A stretch of 64,000 nt of DNA from JAXGMV01 sp040768445 (lineage in GTDB: Bacteria; Chloroflexota; Anaerolineae; Anaerolineales; Anaerolineaceae). The position numbers and the translations under genes are program-made. Position 1 is the first letter of the stretch; every line of letters starts with the position of its first letter. Location: positions 2,976,001 through 3,040,000 of the forward strand of contig JAXGMV010000001.1 of the NCBI GenBank assembly GCA_040768445.1, written 5' to 3'. Below, piece after piece: positions 61,495-64,000 of the stretch. Below the pieces are notes generated by a model. It made no database searches, had not been told where the DNA came from, and worked only from the letters and a program-made list of their open reading frames with translations.

Positions 61495-62367
61495 TTATCC
61501 AAAGCGTCCACTGATGTAGTCTTCTGTTTCTTTATTATGCGGATTGGTAAAGATCTGGCTTGTCAGACCATATTCAGCCAGGTAGCCTGTTCTGCTTTCA
61601 TCTGTGTTCATGAAAACGGTGAAATCAGAGACCCTTGCAGCTTGCTGCATGTTGTGGGTGACAATGATAATTGTAATTTTGTTTACAATCGTCCTGGTTA
61701 ATTCTTCTATGTGATAGGTGGCAATGGGATCCAGGGCTGATGCTGGTTCATCCATCAGAATGATTTCGGGTTCTACTGCCAGCGCCCTGGCAATGCACAA
61801 GCGCTGTTGTTGACCGCCAGAAAGACCACTGGCAGGTTGTTTCAATTGGTCTTTAACCTCATTCCAAAGGGCAGCCTGCTCCAGGCTCTTTTCCACATAC
61901 TCATCCACCTGTGACTTGCGGGTGATGCCATAAAGACGCGGACCATAAGCAACATTATCATAAATACTTTTTGGAAACGGGTTCGGTTTTTGAAAGACCA
62001 TGCCGACCTTTTTCCGTACCTCAACCACGTCAATATCATGACCGTAAATGTTCTGTCCGTCCAACACAACCGAGCCTGTGACACGACAGTTAGGGATTAG
62101 GTCGTTCATGCGATTAAAACAGCGCAGCAGAGTCGATTTTCCACAGCCGGATGGACCAATGATGGCAGTTACTTTTTTTGACTTGATACTTAAATCGACA
62201 TTTTCAATAGCCTTGAACTTGCCATAATACAATGCCAGATCAGTAACAATTACCTCGTCAGGCAGGTTCTCCATCTCAGGTGCCAGATTGCTGAATAACT
62301 CGGGATTGGCGCGCTTAAGGGAGGATTTTGGATTGTTCACCCCATTGTTGGTTTTTTTGGCTTCCAA
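61495..62367 (-). CDS. pstB: Phosphate ABC transporter ATP-binding protein
   Basis: ATPase of the high-affinity phosphate importer, 290 residues. Walker A GPSGCGKST, signature LSGGQQQRLCIARALA, Walker B IILMDEPASALDPI and H-loop VTHNMQQAARVSD are all PstB-typical, as is the tail NPHNKETEDYISGRFG. The start is a TTG at 62367 with AGGT nearby; an inner ATG about 31 codons downstream would remove a Lys/Asn-rich leader not found in most PstB, so the real start may be there. pstS, pstC and pstA are not in the window. A promoter candidate lies at 62463-62492. Confidence 0.95.
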   Translation of the reverse strand: MEAKKTNNGVNNPKSSLKRANPELFSNLAPEMENLPDEVIVTDLALYYGKFKAIENVDLSIKSKKVTAIIGPSGCGKSTLLRCFNRMNDLIPNCRVTGSVVLDGQNIYGHDIDVVEVRKKVGMVFQKPNPFPKSIYDNVAYGPRLYGITRKSQVDEYVEKSLEQAALWNEVKDQLKQPASGLSGGQQQRLCIARALAVEPEIILMDEPASALDPIATYHIEELTRTIVNKITIIIVTHNMQQAARVSDFTVFMNTDESRTGYLAEYGLTSQIFTNPHNKETEDYISGRFG

Positions 62368-62462
62368 AATTACCTGCTCACCTCAATAGTCTGATTACCC
62401 TGTTTACTCAATACTACATCCAATATTTATAAAATAATAAAAATTTTCCAGTGTAAGTTTGT

Positions 62463-62492
62463 ATTTTATCAAGTCTTTGACAATTAATCCAA
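62463..62492 (-). promoter_or_regulatory. Promoter candidate for pstB-phoU
   Basis: On the minus strand TTGGAT (62487-62492), 18-bp spacer and TAAAAT (62463-62468), 96 bases upstream of the pstB start. The intervening A/T-rich leader has no clear Pho box. Confidence 0.5.
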
Positions 62493-62615
62493 AAACCCGT
62501 CATCGGCAAAGTCATCGAACTTTTCTATGCTTGAGTATACCATCGCGGTACAGGACAAGGTCGATTATAAGGTTTGGGTCTAATGACCTATTATCATTTC
62601 ACTTCTGCACTATGG

Positions 62616-63332
62616 TTATGCTTTTGGCTTCAGGCGGTAGCCTGTACCCCTTACAGTAATAAGGTGCACTGGTTCATGCGGATCAATTTCAATTTTTTCG
62701 CGCAGCCAGCGCATGTGAACATCAACCGTACGGCTGTCTCCAAAATAATCCCATCCCCACACTTCCTGTAATATCTTTTCCCTGCTGATGACCTGGTCCG
62801 GATGTGAAGCGAGGTAGACCAGCAAATCGAATTCTTTGGGCTTTAAATCCACCGTGATACCTTTTACAGTGACTTCATGGCGAGATAAGTTTATAACGAC
62901 ATCGCTGAACGTGATCAACTTATCTTCTTCATCATTATCAGGTGCTGGCTGGTACTGAGTTTTGATAATTTGCACTCTGCGCAGCATGGCTTTTATCCTG
63001 GCGTGCAGTTCATGCATGCTGAAGGGTTTTGTCAGGTAATCATCTGCACCTACCTCAAGACCAACCACCCGGTCAATAACCTCATCCCTGGCAGTCAGCA
63101 TGATAATGGGTGTTGCCATGGTTTGACGAAGTTGACGGCATACTTCAATGCCATCCAAGCCGGGCAGCATCACATCCAGCAGTATCAGATCAGGATTTTC
63201 AGAACGGGCAATCGATAGCGCAGTTTTACCGTCGGCGGCTGTTGTTACGGCGTAGCCCTGTTTGTTCAGGTTATATGCCAGGGCTTCACGTAATGATTCT
63301 TCGTCTTCGACCACCAGGATCTTTTCGTTCAT
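62616..63332 (-). CDS. PhoB/RegX3-type response regulator
   Basis: A 238-residue OmpR-family regulator. The receiver (1-120) has the acidic pair VVEDEES, phospho-acceptor Asp in DLILLDVMLPGLDG, the signalling Thr in MLTARDEV and Lys in LTKPFSMHEL. The C-terminal winged helix (about 140-235) includes VTVDLKPKEFDLLVYLASHPDQV and ends RGTGYRLKP. The upstream glycosyltransferase overlaps its start by 4 bases (ATGA). A histidine kinase is not adjacent. Proximity to pstB-phoU suggests phosphate control, but the identity (PhoB/PhoP/RegX3) is not certain. Confidence 0.92.
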   Translation of the reverse strand: MNEKILVVEDEESLREALAYNLNKQGYAVTTAADGKTALSIARSENPDLILLDVMLPGLDGIEVCRQLRQTMATPIIMLTARDEVIDRVVGLEVGADDYLTKPFSMHELHARIKAMLRRVQIIKTQYQPAPDNDEEDKLITFSDVVINLSRHEVTVKGITVDLKPKEFDLLVYLASHPDQVISREKILQEVWGWDYFGDSRTVDVHMRWLREKIEIDPHEPVHLITVRGTGYRLKPKA

Positions 63333-64000
63333 TTTTTATCCACAAGTGACGTAAATAATTCTTCCAGGCGGGCTGAAAAATCAGCCCGATTGAAATGTTT
63401 TTCAACATATGAACGTCCATTTTTACCCATCTGCGCAGCGTTGCCAGGGTCGGCTGCCAGGGTTTTGATGGCATCAGCCAGTGCCTGACTGTTTCCCGGT
63501 GCTGCGAAAATACCACAACCAGCTGATTCAACAACCTCACGGATTACACCATCGATAGCTAAAATCACTGGCTTTGCTGCAGCCATGTAGTCAAACACCT
63601 TGTTCGGATAGGTGGTTTTGAACATATCAATGGGCTTGAGGATGGCAAGGCAGGCATCGCTGGCGGCAAGAATGCTGTGCATCTGCTGTTTTGACACTGG
63701 CGGCATAAACAGCACATTGGTCATATGCATGGCTTCTGCATATGCCATCAGCGCAGGTTTTTCTTTACCATCGCCAACCAGCACAATCTTTATCTCTGGA
63801 TTTCTGCTAATATGTTCAGCAGCTTCAAGCAAGGTTGTCAGGTCATTGGCAAGACCATGTGCGCCGGCATAAAGAACGACGAATTTATCATCCAGACCAT
63901 AGCGTCTTTTGATCTCCTGCTCCACTTGAGGTGGATAAAACATGCTGGTATCCACACCGTTGGGTATGAGGGTGATAGGTTTGTCAGTCCTGGCATTGAT
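63329..64000 (-). CDS. Family 4 glycosyltransferase, C-terminal part
   Basis: Retaining GT-B glycosyltransferase, cut by the window edge; the frame is open to base 64000, so the N-terminal acceptor domain is missing. Visible is the C-terminal nucleotide-sugar domain: VVLYAGAHGLANDLTTLLEA, IVLVGDGKEKPALM, the PNKVFDYMAAAKPVI segment with the donor-binding glutamate position (WbuB-like form) and a final KHFNRADFSARLEELF. WbuB and related cell-surface transferases are the closest group I recognise. The last codons overlap the response regulator start. Confidence 0.88.
   Translation of the reverse strand: MNARTDKPITLIPNGVDTSMFYPPQVEQEIKRRYGLDDKFVVLYAGAHGLANDLTTLLEAAEHISRNPEIKIVLVGDGKEKPALMAYAEAMHMTNVLFMPPVSKQQMHSILAASDACLAILKPIDMFKTTYPNKVFDYMAAAKPVILAIDGVIREVVESAGCGIFAAPGNSQALADAIKTLAADPGNAAQMGKNGRSYVEKHFNRADFSARLEELFTSLVDKK

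Overview
The window looks like a chromosomal segment of a bacterium from the Chloroflexota, most likely class Anaerolineae. This is an inference from gene content and protein style: a long multi-GAF SpoIIE-type phosphatase, CydDC beside a creatininase-family protein, non-pyrrolysine MttB-like methyltransferases with corrinoid partners, SelB, and ADP-forming acyl-CoA synthetase. No rRNA gene is present to confirm it. Promoters close to the sigma-70 consensus (TTGACA/TATAAT, 16-18 bp apart) and Rho-independent terminators can be read directly. The three tRNAs do not encode CCA, which fits the tRNA nucleotidyltransferase gene in the window.

Layout. 1-1 kb: end of prmC and tsaC. 1-5.4 kb (minus): cydC, cydD and a creatininase-family hydrolase. 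5.4-8.4 kb (minus): leuS behind a T-box leader, then two tRNA-Ala genes. 8.5-11.3 kb (plus): an ABC-2 operon with its own winged-helix regulator and a likely operator. 11.3-15.8 kb: aspS (minus), then a fused ADP-forming acyl-CoA synthetase and a small cysteine-rich protein (plus). 15.9-25.5 kb (all minus): alpha/beta hydrolase, CCA enzyme, hpt, tdk, an intact IS1182-like element, an unusual L31 protein carrying an RNA polymerase alpha-CTD-like tail, rpmA, rplU, selB and a coiled-coil protein. 25.7-29.3 kb (minus): three membrane proteins resembling complex I / hydrogenase-4 membrane subunits, with no hydrophilic partners. 29.3-40.3 kb (minus): dihydropyrimidinase, an unknown protein, a GT2 glycosyltransferase, threonine synthase, two tandem polytopic proteins of possible GT-C type, an 8-oxoguanine deaminase-like amidohydrolase, and folD. 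40.4-43.1 kb (plus): panB-panE-panC. 43.2-47.8 kb (plus): a partner-switching module (STAS antagonist, RsbW-like kinase, multi-GAF PP2C phosphatase). 47.8-50 kb: a DivIC/FtsB-like protein, tRNA-Leu, a small membrane protein and an M42 peptidase. 50.3-53.9 kb (plus): MttB-like methyltransferase, corrinoid protein and GltD-like oxidoreductase. 54-58.9 kb: a carbohydrate ABC transporter (divergent MalK-type ATPase; binding protein and two permeases). 59.2-64 kb (minus): two thymidylate kinase paralogues, phoU, pstB, a PhoB/RegX3-type regulator and a GT4 glycosyltransferase cut by the window edge.

How the genes work together. Much of the window is housekeeping: translation (leuS, aspS, tRNAs, CCA enzyme, L21, L27, L31, SelB, TsaC, PrmC), nucleotide salvage and synthesis (tdk, hpt, two tmk, dihydropyrimidinase, oxoguanine deaminase), one-carbon and CoA precursors (folD, panBEC), and phosphate control (phoU, pstB, regulator). 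The accessory pieces most worth attention are the L31/alpha-CTD fusion, the complex-I-like membrane trio, the thymidylate kinase paralogue with Arg in place of the P-loop Lys, the MttB/corrinoid/GltD-like cluster, and the IS insertion just upstream of tdk. There is no CRISPR array, prophage or obvious defence island.
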